Part shown: positions 1-8,763 of the stretch, piece after piece | Layout of the letters: each line of letters opens with the position of its first letter | How positions within the stretch are numbered: the stretch's first letter is position 1 | From: Bovifimicola sp964595785 | GTDB lineage: Bacteria; Bacillota; Clostridia; Lachnospirales; Lachnospiraceae | Reading direction: 5' to 3' | NCBI GenBank assembly: GCA_964595785.1 | Contig: CAZQRO010000012.1 | Location: 1 to 31,465, forward strand | DNA length: 31,465 bases | Notes under the pieces: model-generated | Told to the model about the DNA's origin: nothing | Seen by the model: only the letters and a program-made list of their open reading frames with translations | Database searches by the model: none | Position numbers and translations under genes: made by a program

Positions 1-357
1 GCCGGAGATGATGGTATGAAACGTGTCAAGATATTATCCGGTGGTGAGAAAGTACGTTGTCTGTTATCTAAGATGATGATAAGCGGTGCAAATGTTCTCA
101 TTCTTGACGAGCCGACTGACCACCTTGATATGGAATCAATTACAGCCCTCAATAATGGACTTACTAAGTTCCCGGGTGTTATTCTCTTCTCTTCAAGAGA
201 TCATCAGATTGTACAGACTACAGCCAACAGAATTATGGAAATCGTAAATGGTAAATTAATTGACAAGATTACTACCTATGATGAGTATCTTGAAAGTGAC
301 GAAATGGCAAGAAAACGTCAGGTATATTCTACAGACGAACAGGATGGCGATAATTAA
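1..357 (+). CDS. ABC-F family ATPase, C-terminal part (cut by window edge)
   Basis: The reading frame is open from base 1 and stops at 355-357, so this is the 3' end of a longer gene. It carries the ABC signature LSGGEK followed by a Walker B stretch (NVLILDEPTDHLD) and a switch region (SSRDHQ in place of a plain His switch). No membrane segments are seen. The LDEPTDHLD form, the soluble tail and the acidic C-terminus fit the second ABC domain of an ABC-F protein. These bind the ribosome and help translation or antibiotic resistance rather than transport. The subfamily cannot be told from this fragment. The last base of its stop codon is the first base of the next gene's ATG, so the two are probably translationally coupled. 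Confidence 0.9.
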   Translation, partial: AGDDGMKRVKILSGGEKVRCLLSKMMISGANVLILDEPTDHLDMESITALNNGLTKFPGVILFSSRDHQIVQTTANRIMEIVNGKLIDKITTYDEYLESDEMARKRQVYSTDEQDGDN

Positions 358-1235
358 TGAATTATATAGATTTACACGTACATTCTACAAGCTCAGATGG
401 TTCTTATACGCCATCTGAGCTTGTGCATTACGCAATAGAAAAGGGACTTTCTGCATTTGCCCTTACAGACCATGACACTGTAGATGGTATAGATGAAGCC
501 ATAAATGAAGCATCAAGAATTAGTATGTCCCGTTTCAATAATACTAATATTGGCAATTCAATATACTCTCCTCTTAAAGTTATTCCCGGTATTGAATTAT
601 CTGCCGAATACAAAGGTAAGGATATTCATATTCTCGGACTGAATATTGATTACAGGAACAAAGATTTTCTTACGAAAATTGAGTCATTTAGAAAGACCCG
701 TGATGAACGTAATGTTAAAATGATTAGACTTCTCAATGAACACGGCTTTAACATCACAGAAGAAATTATTAAGAAACGTTTTGGTGATGCCGTAATTACA
801 AGAGCTCATTATGCCATACTATTAATTGAAGGGGGGTATGTGAGTGACAAAGACGTTGCTTTTAAGAAATATCTAAATCCCGGCTGCCCATGCTATGTGC
901 CACGAACAAAGGTCACTGTTGCTGATGCAGTCGGGCTTATACTTTCTGCAAACGGCAAACCTGTACTTGCACATCCACTTCTCTATCATCTAAGCAATAA
1001 TGAACTTGATGAACTGGTAGCTTTTTTAAAGGAAAATGGTCTCCTTGGCATAGAGGCTATTTACTCAGCTAACAAATGGGATGATGAATCAAGAATGAAA
1101 CAATTAGCTAATAAATATAATCTCTTTATAACAGGCGGCTCCGATTTTCATGGTATTGCAAAACCATCTCTTGACCTCGGTGTTGGTTATGGCAACCTGA
1201 AAGTTCCTGAAGAAATACTTAAAAATATAATATAG
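357..1235 (+). CDS. PHP-domain metal-dependent phosphoesterase (YciV/TrpH-like)
   Basis: A 292-residue PHP-family hydrolase. The metal-binding motifs are in the expected order: DLHVHSTSSDG near the N-terminus, LTDHDTVDG, PGIELSAEY, a central RAHYA, AHPLLY and GGSDFHG near the C-terminus. Members of the YciV/RNase AM branch hydrolyse 3',5'-nucleoside bisphosphates or trim short RNA 5' ends. That activity is known for the family and only inferred here. The length matches stand-alone YciV-like proteins, with no polymerase domain attached. The ATG overlaps the stop of the upstream ABC-F gene by one base. A stem-loop follows the stop. Confidence 0.9.
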   Translation: MNYIDLHVHSTSSDGSYTPSELVHYAIEKGLSAFALTDHDTVDGIDEAINEASRISMSRFNNTNIGNSIYSPLKVIPGIELSAEYKGKDIHILGLNIDYRNKDFLTKIESFRKTRDERNVKMIRLLNEHGFNITEEIIKKRFGDAVITRAHYAILLIEGGYVSDKDVAFKKYLNPGCPCYVPRTKVTVADAVGLILSANGKPVLAHPLLYHLSNNELDELVAFLKENGLLGIEAIYSANKWDDESRMKQLANKYNLFITGGSDFHGIAKPSLDLGVGYGNLKVPEEILKNII

Positions 1236-1260
1236 TCAGATATTTTACAATATATCAAAA

Positions 1261-1304
1261 AAGAAAGTGTGACTTTTGTATTGCTGCAAAAATCACACTT
1301 TCTT
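1261..1304. terminator. Bidirectional intrinsic terminator between convergent genes
   Basis: AAGAAAGTGTGA (1261-1272) pairs with TCACACTTTCTT (1293-1304), a 12-bp stem. It is flanked by A-rich and T-rich sequence on both sides. It lies between the ends of the convergent PHP and D-Ala-D-Ala carboxypeptidase genes and can serve both. Confidence 0.75.
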
Positions 1305-1309
1305 TTACT

Positions 1310-2422
1310 TTATTCTGCTGTATCTGTCTTACTTGCAGGCTCTGTCTGTTCTTCTGCAGCACCTTCGCAGAACTCTCCATATAACTTAAAATCGTCATAG
1401 ATTACGTTCCATTTTCCTTCTGCACCGGCAGTAACTGCTATGTATTTTTTACCTGCACTTTCCGCATAAGTTACAAGGCAGTGTTTTGCTTCCTGTGTGT
1501 ATCCGGTCTTGCCTGATACGATTTGGACTCCTGCCACTTCAGTTCCAAACATTCTGCTAAACGTTGTACTAGATAAAAGTATTCCTTCAGGATGCTTGTC
1601 CGTAACTTCTGTTGTATATTGGTATGTTGATAATATTTTTGAACATGTTTCATTTTGCATGGCATATTCAAGAATCATTGCCATTTCCACAGGGGTTGTA
1701 TAATGATTTTCATCATGTAAACCAGAAGTATTCATAAAATGTGTATTCTTTAGTCCTAATTCCTCACATTTTTCATTCATTAGTTTTACAAATTCTTCTT
1801 CTGAACCTGATACCATTTCAGCAAGCCCGACAGCCCCGTCAGCTCCTGACGGCAGAATCAGACCATACATTAAGTCTCTTGCCGTTACTTCTTCTCCCGG
1901 TTCAAAACCTGCTCTTGAAGCACTATCTCTATATAATGGGTCAATTATTTCACTGGTCATAGTGAATTTACTATCCAGATTATCAATATGTTCTACTGCA
2001 ACAATTAATGTCATTACCTTTGTCATAGATGCCGGATAAATTCTGGTTTCAGCATTTCTTCCCGCAATAAGTTTATTATCATTCACATTAATTACTGCAA
2101 TATAAGTACTTAATAATTCTTCTGAAGTCAGTTCAGTATAAGAATCACTTTTGTCAGGATACTCCATTAAAACTTTTTCTTCTTGTGATATTTCGCTTTC
2201 CGGTTCTTCCGAAATTTCACCGGTACTTGACGTATTTGCATTATTTGATACTTTTGTGGAATTTTTCTTATGCTTATCTGATGTACAGCCTTTTATTCCG
2301 AATATAATCAGTATAATCAATATTGCCATAATTATAAGTAATATTCCACATCTGACTGCACATTGTATCTTTCTCCTTAATTTTCTTTGTTTTCTTGATG
2401 ACATTTTCTTAGTTTTATACAT
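1310..2422 (-). CDS. D-alanyl-D-alanine carboxypeptidase (peptidase S11, DacF/PBP5-like)
   Basis: A 370-residue membrane-anchored penicillin-binding protein that would trim the terminal D-Ala of peptidoglycan stem peptides. The order is a basic N-terminus, one hydrophobic helix (about 23-43), a low-complexity Ser/Thr/Glu linker (about 50-95) and an S11 catalytic domain. The catalytic SMTK tetrad is at 132-135 and the KTG triad at 305-307. The second motif reads SGAD at 192-195 rather than the usual SGN. The protein ends about 60 residues after KTG, so it lacks the C-terminal PBP5 beta-domain and membrane helix and is anchored at the N-terminus instead. The ATG lies one base after the apt stop codon, and its ribosome site (GAAGGCAAG) lies inside the end of apt. 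This implies a recJ-apt-dac operon. Confidence 0.92.
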   Translation of the reverse strand: MYKTKKMSSRKQRKLRRKIQCAVRCGILLIIMAILIILIIFGIKGCTSDKHKKNSTKVSNNANTSSTGEISEEPESEISQEEKVLMEYPDKSDSYTELTSEELLSTYIAVINVNDNKLIAGRNAETRIYPASMTKVMTLIVAVEHIDNLDSKFTMTSEIIDPLYRDSASRAGFEPGEEVTARDLMYGLILPSGADGAVGLAEMVSGSEEEFVKLMNEKCEELGLKNTHFMNTSGLHDENHYTTPVEMAMILEYAMQNETCSKILSTYQYTTEVTDKHPEGILLSSTTFSRMFGTEVAGVQIVSGKTGYTQEAKHCLVTYAESAGKKYIAVTAGAEGKWNVIYDDFKLYGEFCEGAAEEQTEPASKTDTAE

Positions 2423-2423
2423 T

Positions 2424-2948
2424 TTACTTGCCTTCGTATTTAATAACTGATTCTACTTTATAGTCTGCGAGTTTTTCACGTCCATTAAGCTCTTCTAATT
2501 CCATTAGAAAACATATTCCTGCCACTTCACCGCCAAGTTGTTCCACAAGTTTAATTATTGCCTCAATTGTACCGCCTGTAGCAATAAGGTCGTCAATTAT
2601 TACCACTTTCTGTCCCGGTTTAATTGCATCTTTATGAATCTCTATTGTAGCCTTACCATATTCTAAATCATATTCCATCTCAACAGTTTCGCATGGTAAT
2701 TTACCCTTTTTACGAACGGGAATAAACGGTTTATGTAAATTATAGGCAATTGGAACACCAAAAATAAATCCTCTTGATTCCGGTCCGAGTATCACATCAA
2801 AATCTATATTTTTAACTAAATCCTGCATACTGTCAATAGCAAGATGAAGTCCGTCTGCATCCTGTAAAACTGATGTAACATCTCTGAAAATAATTCCTTC
2901 CTTAGGAAAATCTTTAATACTTCTTATATACTCTTCAATATTCTTCAT
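2424..2948 (-). CDS. apt: Adenine phosphoribosyltransferase
   Basis: Converts adenine and PRPP to AMP in purine salvage, in the cytoplasm. The 174-residue length is standard. The PRPP-binding loop VVIIDDLIATGGT lies at 115-127, and the typical start KNIEEYIRSIKDFPKEGI and the segment GPESRGF are present. I place the start at 2948 because an AGGAGAAAGGAAA ribosome site precedes it and the family begins here. A longer in-frame start at 3062 would add 38 residues not typical of the family and would run into recJ. It lies 61 bases downstream of recJ and one base upstream of the carboxypeptidase gene. The apt-recJ pairing is common in Firmicutes. Confidence 0.95.
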   Translation of the reverse strand: MKNIEEYIRSIKDFPKEGIIFRDVTSVLQDADGLHLAIDSMQDLVKNIDFDVILGPESRGFIFGVPIAYNLHKPFIPVRKKGKLPCETVEMEYDLEYGKATIEIHKDAIKPGQKVVIIDDLIATGGTIEAIIKLVEQLGGEVAGICFLMELEELNGREKLADYKVESVIKYEGK

Positions 2949-3009
2949 AATCACAAGTTTCCTTTCTCCTGATATATCTGCTCCTAAACAGACCACTTTT
3001 ACAATTTTA

Positions 3010-4854
3010 TCACGAATATCTTTTAATAACAACTCTAATATTACGAAATCCTCTGTATTCATTTATCTCCGGATAATATGTAATATTTAATTTAATATTA
3101 TTTTCTTTACCTTTCAAAGCAGCATCTATATCCTCTTTGCTGAATCTTTCACTTAAGTAATTTAAGAATGTATCTGCATCTTCAAAGCAGATGGCATCAA
3201 TGCTTGCGGCAGATTCATTTTCTACATTTAGAGAAAGTACATTTCTGTTCTTCCCAAGAATTCGTATACTGTTAACTTTCGTACATTTTTCAGCGAATAC
3301 AGGTTTTTCATTAGATTTTCCAAAAGGTTCTAATAATTCTAATTCGTTTATAAGGCTTTCTGATAATTTTTCAAATGGAAGTGCTATATCTATCCATATT
3401 TTTTTTATAAGTTTCTCATCATCAATTCCGGTGCTAGAATTAAGCAGATGTCTGAATTCGTCTATTTTATCTTTATCAAGAGATACACCGGCAGCCATTC
3501 TATGTCCTCCATATCTCTTTAATAAATGCTCTTCTGTCTTTAGATTTTCCCGGTATTTCGTGTCCGCTATTACAAGTTCCTCATACATTGAATATCCATC
3601 TACTGAACGGCCTGAACCCTTTACTCCCTCTTCACAATCAGTCAGAACATACGTAGGTTTATAATATAGTTCCTTAAGCCGTCCGGCTATTATTCCCGCC
3701 AGACTCTCATGACAGTCTGCTAAATATATGACTATGACTCTCTGCATGGCAAAATATTCATCAGTATTAATAATATCAATTGCTTTTTTAGTATATTCAA
3801 TTGTCATCTCTTTTCTTTCATCATTAATTTCCTTTAACTCATCTGCCTTTATTTTGGCCTCACTTTTGGATGTACATCGAAATAATTCAAATGCTTTTCT
3901 TGCTGTATCTAATCTCCCACCTGCATTAATGCAAGGTCCTATTACAAATGAAATATGATAACTGCTAATTATCTTACCTGATAATTCATTGGCTTCTATT
4001 AATGCCTCCAGACCATAATTTTCAATATCTCTAATATACTTTAGTCCATTTTTCACTATTGTCCTGTTCTCACTAATCAAATCAACTATGTCTCCAACTG
4101 TAGCAATGGCAGCAAATACCAGAAATTCCCTTAGAAACTCTTCTTTTGTTAATTTTTCACATTCATTTTCTTTTTCTATTTTTAAGTTCTTTTTCTCATA
4201 ACAAGTCTCATACATGGCAGTAATTACCTTATATGCAATACCTCCGCCGCATAATTCCTTAAATGGATAGCAGCATTCTGACTGTTTCTGGTCAATAACG
4301 GCATCCGCTTTGGGAACAATATACATTTTAGAATCACCATCTATCTCATAAGGCACTTCGTGGTGGTCGGTCACTATCACCTGCATTCCCAATGTCTTTG
4401 CATATTCTATCTGCGGAGCCGCGGCAATTCCGTTATCACAGGTAATTATTAACTCAACTTTATCACTAGCTGCCTGTCTTATCAATCTGTCATTTAATCC
4501 ATATCCGTCTTTTATTCTCTCTGGAACGTCAAAATCAACCTTCGCTCCCATTTTCTCAAGACCGGCAGTTAAAATATATCCTGAACATATTCCATCAATA
4601 TCATAATCACCTATGACTCTTATTTTCTTCTGTTTATTAATGGCATCTGCTATTATTCTTACTGCCTTATCCATATCTTTTAGAAGAAAAGGAGATTTAA
4701 GATTATCCATGTCACTTTGAAGATATTCACTAAATTCTTCCATTGACACCAGATTTCTGTTTCTTATTATTCTGGCAACAACCGGGCTTATTCCAAATTT
4801 TTTTGAAAGAGTTTCAAAGTCCGCCTTTTTTGCCTGAATCAGCCATTTTTCCAT
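3010..4854 (-). CDS. recJ: Single-stranded-DNA-specific exonuclease RecJ
   Basis: A DHH-family 5'-3' single-strand DNA exonuclease for recombination and mismatch repair. From the chosen start it has 614 residues. The metal-binding motifs are GDYDIDG (82-88), TCDNG, VTDHHE (DHH at 163-165) and a later GDIVD. The DHHA1 region shows GSGRS and GGHRMAAG, followed by a C-terminal OB-like part. I chose the ATG at 4854 because a GGAGG site sits just upstream, and the protein then starts MEKWLIQAKK. An in-frame ATG at 4914 would add 20 residues running through a hairpin. It is probably the first gene of the recJ-apt-dac operon. Confidence 0.93.
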   Translation of the reverse strand: MEKWLIQAKKADFETLSKKFGISPVVARIIRNRNLVSMEEFSEYLQSDMDNLKSPFLLKDMDKAVRIIADAINKQKKIRVIGDYDIDGICSGYILTAGLEKMGAKVDFDVPERIKDGYGLNDRLIRQAASDKVELIITCDNGIAAAPQIEYAKTLGMQVIVTDHHEVPYEIDGDSKMYIVPKADAVIDQKQSECCYPFKELCGGGIAYKVITAMYETCYEKKNLKIEKENECEKLTKEEFLREFLVFAAIATVGDIVDLISENRTIVKNGLKYIRDIENYGLEALIEANELSGKIISSYHISFVIGPCINAGGRLDTARKAFELFRCTSKSEAKIKADELKEINDERKEMTIEYTKKAIDIINTDEYFAMQRVIVIYLADCHESLAGIIAGRLKELYYKPTYVLTDCEEGVKGSGRSVDGYSMYEELVIADTKYRENLKTEEHLLKRYGGHRMAAGVSLDKDKIDEFRHLLNSSTGIDDEKLIKKIWIDIALPFEKLSESLINELELLEPFGKSNEKPVFAEKCTKVNSIRILGKNRNVLSLNVENESAASIDAICFEDADTFLNYLSERFSKEDIDAALKGKENNIKLNITYYPEINEYRGFRNIRVVIKRYS

Positions 4855-4869
4855 TTTTCCTCCATTGTA

Positions 4870-4896
4870 AAAGATTTTCTCATCAGAAAAATCTTT
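4870..4896 (-). other. Hairpin just upstream of the recJ ribosome-binding site
   Basis: AAAGATTTT (4870-4878) and AAAATCTTT (4888-4896) form a 9-bp stem a few bases upstream of the recJ SD site. No T-run follows, so it is not a terminator for this strand. It could influence translation or mRNA stability, but that is inference. Confidence 0.4.
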
Positions 4897-4947
4897 CGCT
4901 CTTATTTCTTGCAAATCCTTTTTACAATTCTTGTTTTATCTAAAAAT

Positions 4948-4978
4948 AAAGCCATTCAACATAAATGTGAATGGCTTT
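4948..4978 (-). terminator. Intrinsic terminator after secDF
   Basis: AAAGCCATTCA (4948-4958) pairs perfectly with TGAATGGCTTT (4968-4978). On the minus strand the stem is followed by TTTATTTTTAG. It lies 23 bases after the secDF stop and separates that unit from recJ. Confidence 0.85.
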
Positions 4979-5001
4979 ACAACTGCTATTAATAATACAA
5001 T

Positions 5002-7263
5002 TTATTTTGCTGTCTTCTTAGCAGATTTTCCTTCATATTTACCCTTAGACAATAAATACCATAAAGAACCTGTAACGAATACTGAAGAATAACCACCTGC
5101 CACAATACCAACCATAATCGGTAAAGCAAATTCTCTGATTGCCGAAACACCTAATATAAATAATACGGCAACCGTTATAAATGTTGTAAATGATGTATAA
5201 ATACTTCTTGTAAGTGTCTGCGTAATACTTGCATTAACAACTTCTTTCAGATTAATTTCCTTAGAGTTAGCTTTTGCTGCAAGATTTTCTCTGATTCTAT
5301 CAAAAATAACTATTGTTGCATTAATTGAGTAACCAACAATTGTAAGTATACATGCTATAAATGTTGTACCGACTGTCGTTCTTGAAATAGCATAAAAACC
5401 AAGTAATACTAAAACATCATGGATTAATGCAATAACGGCACTTCCGGCAAATTTAAGATTTTTGAATCTGAACCATATATATATCAGCATACATATTGTA
5501 GCAAGAACTACTGCTATTACTGCATCCTTCTGCATCTGGTCACTGACACTTGAACTGATATTAGTCTCTTCAAAATCATTTTCGCCGTCTTGTAATACAG
5601 CACCAAAATCATTTACAAGAAGATTTTTTAATGCTTCTCTTGTATCATCTTCAAGGAACTTTGTCTTAATAACAAATCTGTTTGAATCCGTTTCTTTCTG
5701 TCCCTGAATATCACTGCTTCCAATCGCCTTTGCAATCTCAGGTTTAATCTCGTTGTTAAAATCATCAACTGTATAATCTTTATCAAATTCAACTGTTGTT
5801 GATGTACCACCCTTGAACTCAATACTGTAATCAAAGGCTCCATCACCTTTTGATGAATTAATTCCCATAAATGTAAAACCTGCAATAATAACTACTGCTG
5901 ATATTGTAAACCATATAACTTTATTTTTAAGAAAATCAATTGTTTTTCTTTCTTTCTGAATTCCATAATATTTTTTATCCTTGAATCCCATGTTATATAA
6001 ACAATATACGAGTAATCTTGAAATAACCATTGCGGTAAACATTGATAATGCAATACCTATTGCAAGTGTTATAGCAAATCCCTGTACAGGACCTGTACCT
6101 TTCCACATAAGAACTAATGCCGCAATAAATGTTGTTACATTACCATCAATGATTGCTGATGCTGCTTTCTTAAATCCTATCTTAATTGCTGAATCTGTAG
6201 TCTTACCTGTTGCAATTTCTTCTTTGATTCTGGCATAGATGATAACATTTGCATCCACCGCCATACCTATCGACAGTATGATACCCGCAATACCTGGCAG
6301 TGTAAGCGTTAAGTCAAATCCATTCAATACAAGTAATTCCATAATTGTATATAATGCTAATGCTATACTTGCTGCAACTCCCGGTATTCTATATACCATC
6401 ATCATAAATATCATGACAATAATCAAACCAATCAAACCTGCTTTTAAACTTGTGTCTATTGCATCATTACCAAGTTTAGCACTAACTACTTTTGAACTTA
6501 TTTCTTCAAGTTCAAGACTAAGGGAACCAATTCTGATTGTTGAAGCAAGGTTATTTGCTGACTCCATTGTTTCCTGTCCTTCAATTACTGCTTCACCATC
6601 TGTAATTCTTGCATTAACCGTTGGTGAACTGATAATTTTATCATCATACAAAATCGAAATTGCTTTTCCATAATTTGTTTCTGTCGCATCGGCAAACTTC
6701 GCTGTACCAGCCTTTGTCATTGAAAGTGCTACGACATATTCTGTTGCATTTGTCTTACTTGATGTCCTTGCCTGTCCCTGTGCATCTGCTATTTCTTCAC
6801 CTGATACCCAGACTTTATATCTTGTACCATCTTCCGTTACGTATAAAGGATATGTATCATCACCTTCAAAACTGTCATCGGCTTCTGTTACAAACATAAG
6901 TGAACCAGGTTTACCAAGTTCATCTAATACTGCTTTGGCATCATATTCACCCGGAATGTCTACTGTGATTTTATCCTCACCTTCTGTATACACCTCAGAT
7001 TCTGTACTAAAGGCAGCCACACGTTTTTCAAGTTTATATACAGTATCCTTTAGCTGTTCTTTAGTAAAGTCCTTATCTTTTACCTGATAAGTAACACTTA
7101 CTCCTCCTTTAAGATCAAGACCAAGAACTATATTCTTAGCTGCACCGGTCTTGTGTGATCCCACACCAAATCCTGCTACAAGTCCGACTGCAACAATTAC
7201 TACTAATGTTACAATAAATAGGACTATACTTTTTACTTTACTTTGTTTCATTACCTTACCCAT
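5002..7263 (-). CDS. secDF: Fused protein translocase subunits SecD-SecF
   Basis: A 753-residue SecDF fusion, the proton-driven accessory subunit that helps pull proteins through SecYEG. The SecD half has an N-terminal helix (about 12-34), the conserved LGLDLKGG (47-54), a large external domain and a bundle of membrane helices with AVDANVIIYARIKEE (about 335-349). The SecF half starts near 440, with FKGGT at 483-487 and GYSINATIVIFDRIRE further on. Twelve membrane segments are expected. It lies directly downstream of the SCIFF maturase, an arrangement known in Clostridia. The ATG at 7263 has no convincing ribosome site. A second ATG four codons later is preceded by AAGG only 2 bases away. The leader contains small open frames (see 7267-7347 and 7286-7330). 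Confidence 0.95.
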   Translation of the reverse strand: MGKVMKQSKVKSIVLFIVTLVVIVAVGLVAGFGVGSHKTGAAKNIVLGLDLKGGVSVTYQVKDKDFTKEQLKDTVYKLEKRVAAFSTESEVYTEGEDKITVDIPGEYDAKAVLDELGKPGSLMFVTEADDSFEGDDTYPLYVTEDGTRYKVWVSGEEIADAQGQARTSSKTNATEYVVALSMTKAGTAKFADATETNYGKAISILYDDKIISSPTVNARITDGEAVIEGQETMESANNLASTIRIGSLSLELEEISSKVVSAKLGNDAIDTSLKAGLIGLIIVMIFMMMVYRIPGVAASIALALYTIMELLVLNGFDLTLTLPGIAGIILSIGMAVDANVIIYARIKEEIATGKTTDSAIKIGFKKAASAIIDGNVTTFIAALVLMWKGTGPVQGFAITLAIGIALSMFTAMVISRLLVYCLYNMGFKDKKYYGIQKERKTIDFLKNKVIWFTISAVVIIAGFTFMGINSSKGDGAFDYSIEFKGGTSTTVEFDKDYTVDDFNNEIKPEIAKAIGSSDIQGQKETDSNRFVIKTKFLEDDTREALKNLLVNDFGAVLQDGENDFEETNISSSVSDQMQKDAVIAVVLATICMLIYIWFRFKNLKFAGSAVIALIHDVLVLLGFYAISRTTVGTTFIACILTIVGYSINATIVIFDRIRENLAAKANSKEINLKEVVNASITQTLTRSIYTSFTTFITVAVLFILGVSAIREFALPIMVGIVAGGYSSVFVTGSLWYLLSKGKYEGKSAKKTAK

Positions 7264-7266
7264 GCG

Positions 7267-7347
7267 TTAGAATGCTTGTTTCATTCTATATTGCGTGCAA
7301 TCCCTTTGATTGTTTATTACGCACATGCATTGTTTCCTTTCCTTCAT
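7267..7347 (-). CDS. Candidate 26-codon leader ORF ending 3 bases before secDF
   Basis: From an ATG at 7347, just after GAAGGAAA, a 26-residue frame containing three Cys runs to a TAA at 7267-7269. That stop is 3 bases before the secDF ATG. The SD-to-ATG spacing is short (about 3 bases), which argues against efficient use. The stop position would suit translational coupling to secDF, which lacks its own clear ribosome site. It could be chance; no homology is claimed. Confidence 0.25.
   Translation of the reverse strand: MKERKQCMCVINNQRDCTQYRMKQAF
7286..7330 (-). CDS. Candidate 14-residue leader peptide upstream of secDF
   Basis: The ATG at 7330 follows AAAGGAAACA, the best ribosome site in this intergenic region. 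The frame reads MHVRNKQSKGLHAI then TAG, ending 22 bases before the secDF ATG. A hairpin spans it (TGCGT/ACGCA with an inner CAAT/ATTG). It is out of frame with secDF, so it is not an N-terminal extension. It overlaps the 26-codon alternative, and at most one is likely to be real. Confidence 0.3.
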   Translation of the reverse strand: MHVRNKQSKGLHAI

Positions 7348-7374
7348 TTTCCTTCATATCTTAGTATTTTATAA

Positions 7375-8736
7375 TTATTGTTCTTCGTCTGCTAAAGCAG
7401 CTTTTATCATAATTGCACATTCAATTCTCTTTCTCTGCATTTCACATCCGATATCATATGCATCTGTAATTGAACCGTGAAATTTATATGAATTAGCAGC
7501 ACATCCACCGCTACAATAATATTTTGCAAAACATTTCTGGCACTTTTCTTTTGCATACACATTACACATTTTGAACTCATCACAAATATCTGTTTTCTTT
7601 ATTCCCTCGTATACATTTCCCAAGAGAAACTCTTCCTGTCCCACAAACTGATGACAGGGATATAAATCACCCCATGGTGTAACTGCAAGATATTCTGTTC
7701 CTGAACCACATCCTGATAACCTTTTTGCAACACATGGTCCCTGTTCTAAATCAATCATAAAATGGAAGAAATTAAATCCATTTCCCTCTTTCTCTCTCTT
7801 TATGAACTCTTTTGCCAGTTTATCATACTCTTCCATTATAAACGGAAGGTCCTCTTCTTTAATGGCATATTTCTCGTTATCATCGCCAACTACAGGTTCA
7901 ATTGACATTTGTTTAAAACCTAAATCAGCAAAATGTATCACATCATTTGAGAAATCCAGATTATCATGTGTAAATGTTCCTCTTACGTAATAGTTTGTCT
8001 GATTTCTGCTTTCTGCAAGTTTCCGGAATTTAGGAACAATTAAATCATAACTTCCCTTTCCATTTCTGAATGGTCTCATTGTATCATTAACTTCTTTTCT
8101 TCCATCCAGACTCAAAACGACATTTGACATTTCTTTATTAACAAAATCCATTACTTCATCATCAAGTAATACACCGTTAGTTGTCAATGTAAATCTGAAG
8201 TTCTTATCATATTCCTTTTCTTTTGAACGTCCATATCTGACAAGTTCTTTAACAACGTCCCAGTTCATAAGCGGCTCACCACCAAAAAAGTCCACTTCAA
8301 GATTTCTTCTGTTACCTGAGTTCTCAATCAGAAAATCTAATGCTCTCTTCCCGACTTCAAGACTCATCAATGCTCTTCTGCCATGATATTCGCCTTCTTC
8401 AGCAAAACAATACTTACATGCTAAATTGCAGTCATGAGCTATGTGAAGACATAATGCCTTTACAACTGTCTTTCTCTTTTTAAAATCGGTTATGTACTGT
8501 CTGTATATATCTTCAGTAAATAACATATCCGCTTCTTTTAATTCACTGGCTTCTTTATAAGCCTCGTTAATCAATTCTTCTGGATAACCGGACTTTAACT
8601 TTTCAATGATTTGCTCTTTTGTATTATTCTCATATAATGAAATTACATCATAACAAGCATCATCTACTACATGTACCGAACCACTATTTACATCCAAAAC
8701 AATATTATAACCATTATTCTTATATTGATGGATCAC
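7375..8736 (-). CDS. scfB: Radical SAM thioether-forming SCIFF peptide maturase
   Basis: A 453-residue radical SAM/SPASM enzyme that would install Cys-to-carbon thioether cross-links in the SCIFF precursor encoded just upstream. It opens with a precursor-binding (RRE-like) region (about 1-80). The radical SAM cluster motif CxxxCxxC is at C103, C107 and C110, then FFGGEP at 150-155. The SPASM region is Cys-rich, with Cys at 335, 343, 361, 385, 391, 399, 402, 408, 412 and 431 to ligate auxiliary Fe-S clusters. The start is a GTG with AAGGTAAGGTAA a suitable distance upstream. The gene lies 102 bases after scfA and 111 bases before secDF. The family includes CteB of Clostridium thermocellum. Confidence 0.95.
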   Translation of the reverse strand: MIHQYKNNGYNIVLDVNSGSVHVVDDACYDVISLYENNTKEQIIEKLKSGYPEELINEAYKEASELKEADMLFTEDIYRQYITDFKKRKTVVKALCLHIAHDCNLACKYCFAEEGEYHGRRALMSLEVGKRALDFLIENSGNRRNLEVDFFGGEPLMNWDVVKELVRYGRSKEKEYDKNFRFTLTTNGVLLDDEVMDFVNKEMSNVVLSLDGRKEVNDTMRPFRNGKGSYDLIVPKFRKLAESRNQTNYYVRGTFTHDNLDFSNDVIHFADLGFKQMSIEPVVGDDNEKYAIKEEDLPFIMEEYDKLAKEFIKREKEGNGFNFFHFMIDLEQGPCVAKRLSGCGSGTEYLAVTPWGDLYPCHQFVGQEEFLLGNVYEGIKKTDICDEFKMCNVYAKEKCQKCFAKYYCSGGCAANSYKFHGSITDAYDIGCEMQRKRIECAIMIKAALADEEQ

Positions 8737-8763
8737 AATATTACCTTACCTTTCTAACGCACG

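Noticed and set aside
2949..3062. Longer N-terminus for apt
   Set aside because: It would add 38 residues unlike the family and overlap recJ; a good ribosome site marks the start at 2948.
3191..3664. 157-codon open frame on the plus strand
   Set aside because: It is antisense to recJ, has no ribosome site or recognisable protein, and arises from the codon bias of the real gene.
6239..6673. 144-codon open frame on the plus strand
   Set aside because: Its hydrophobic content mirrors the secDF membrane helices in the opposite strand; no independent coding signal.
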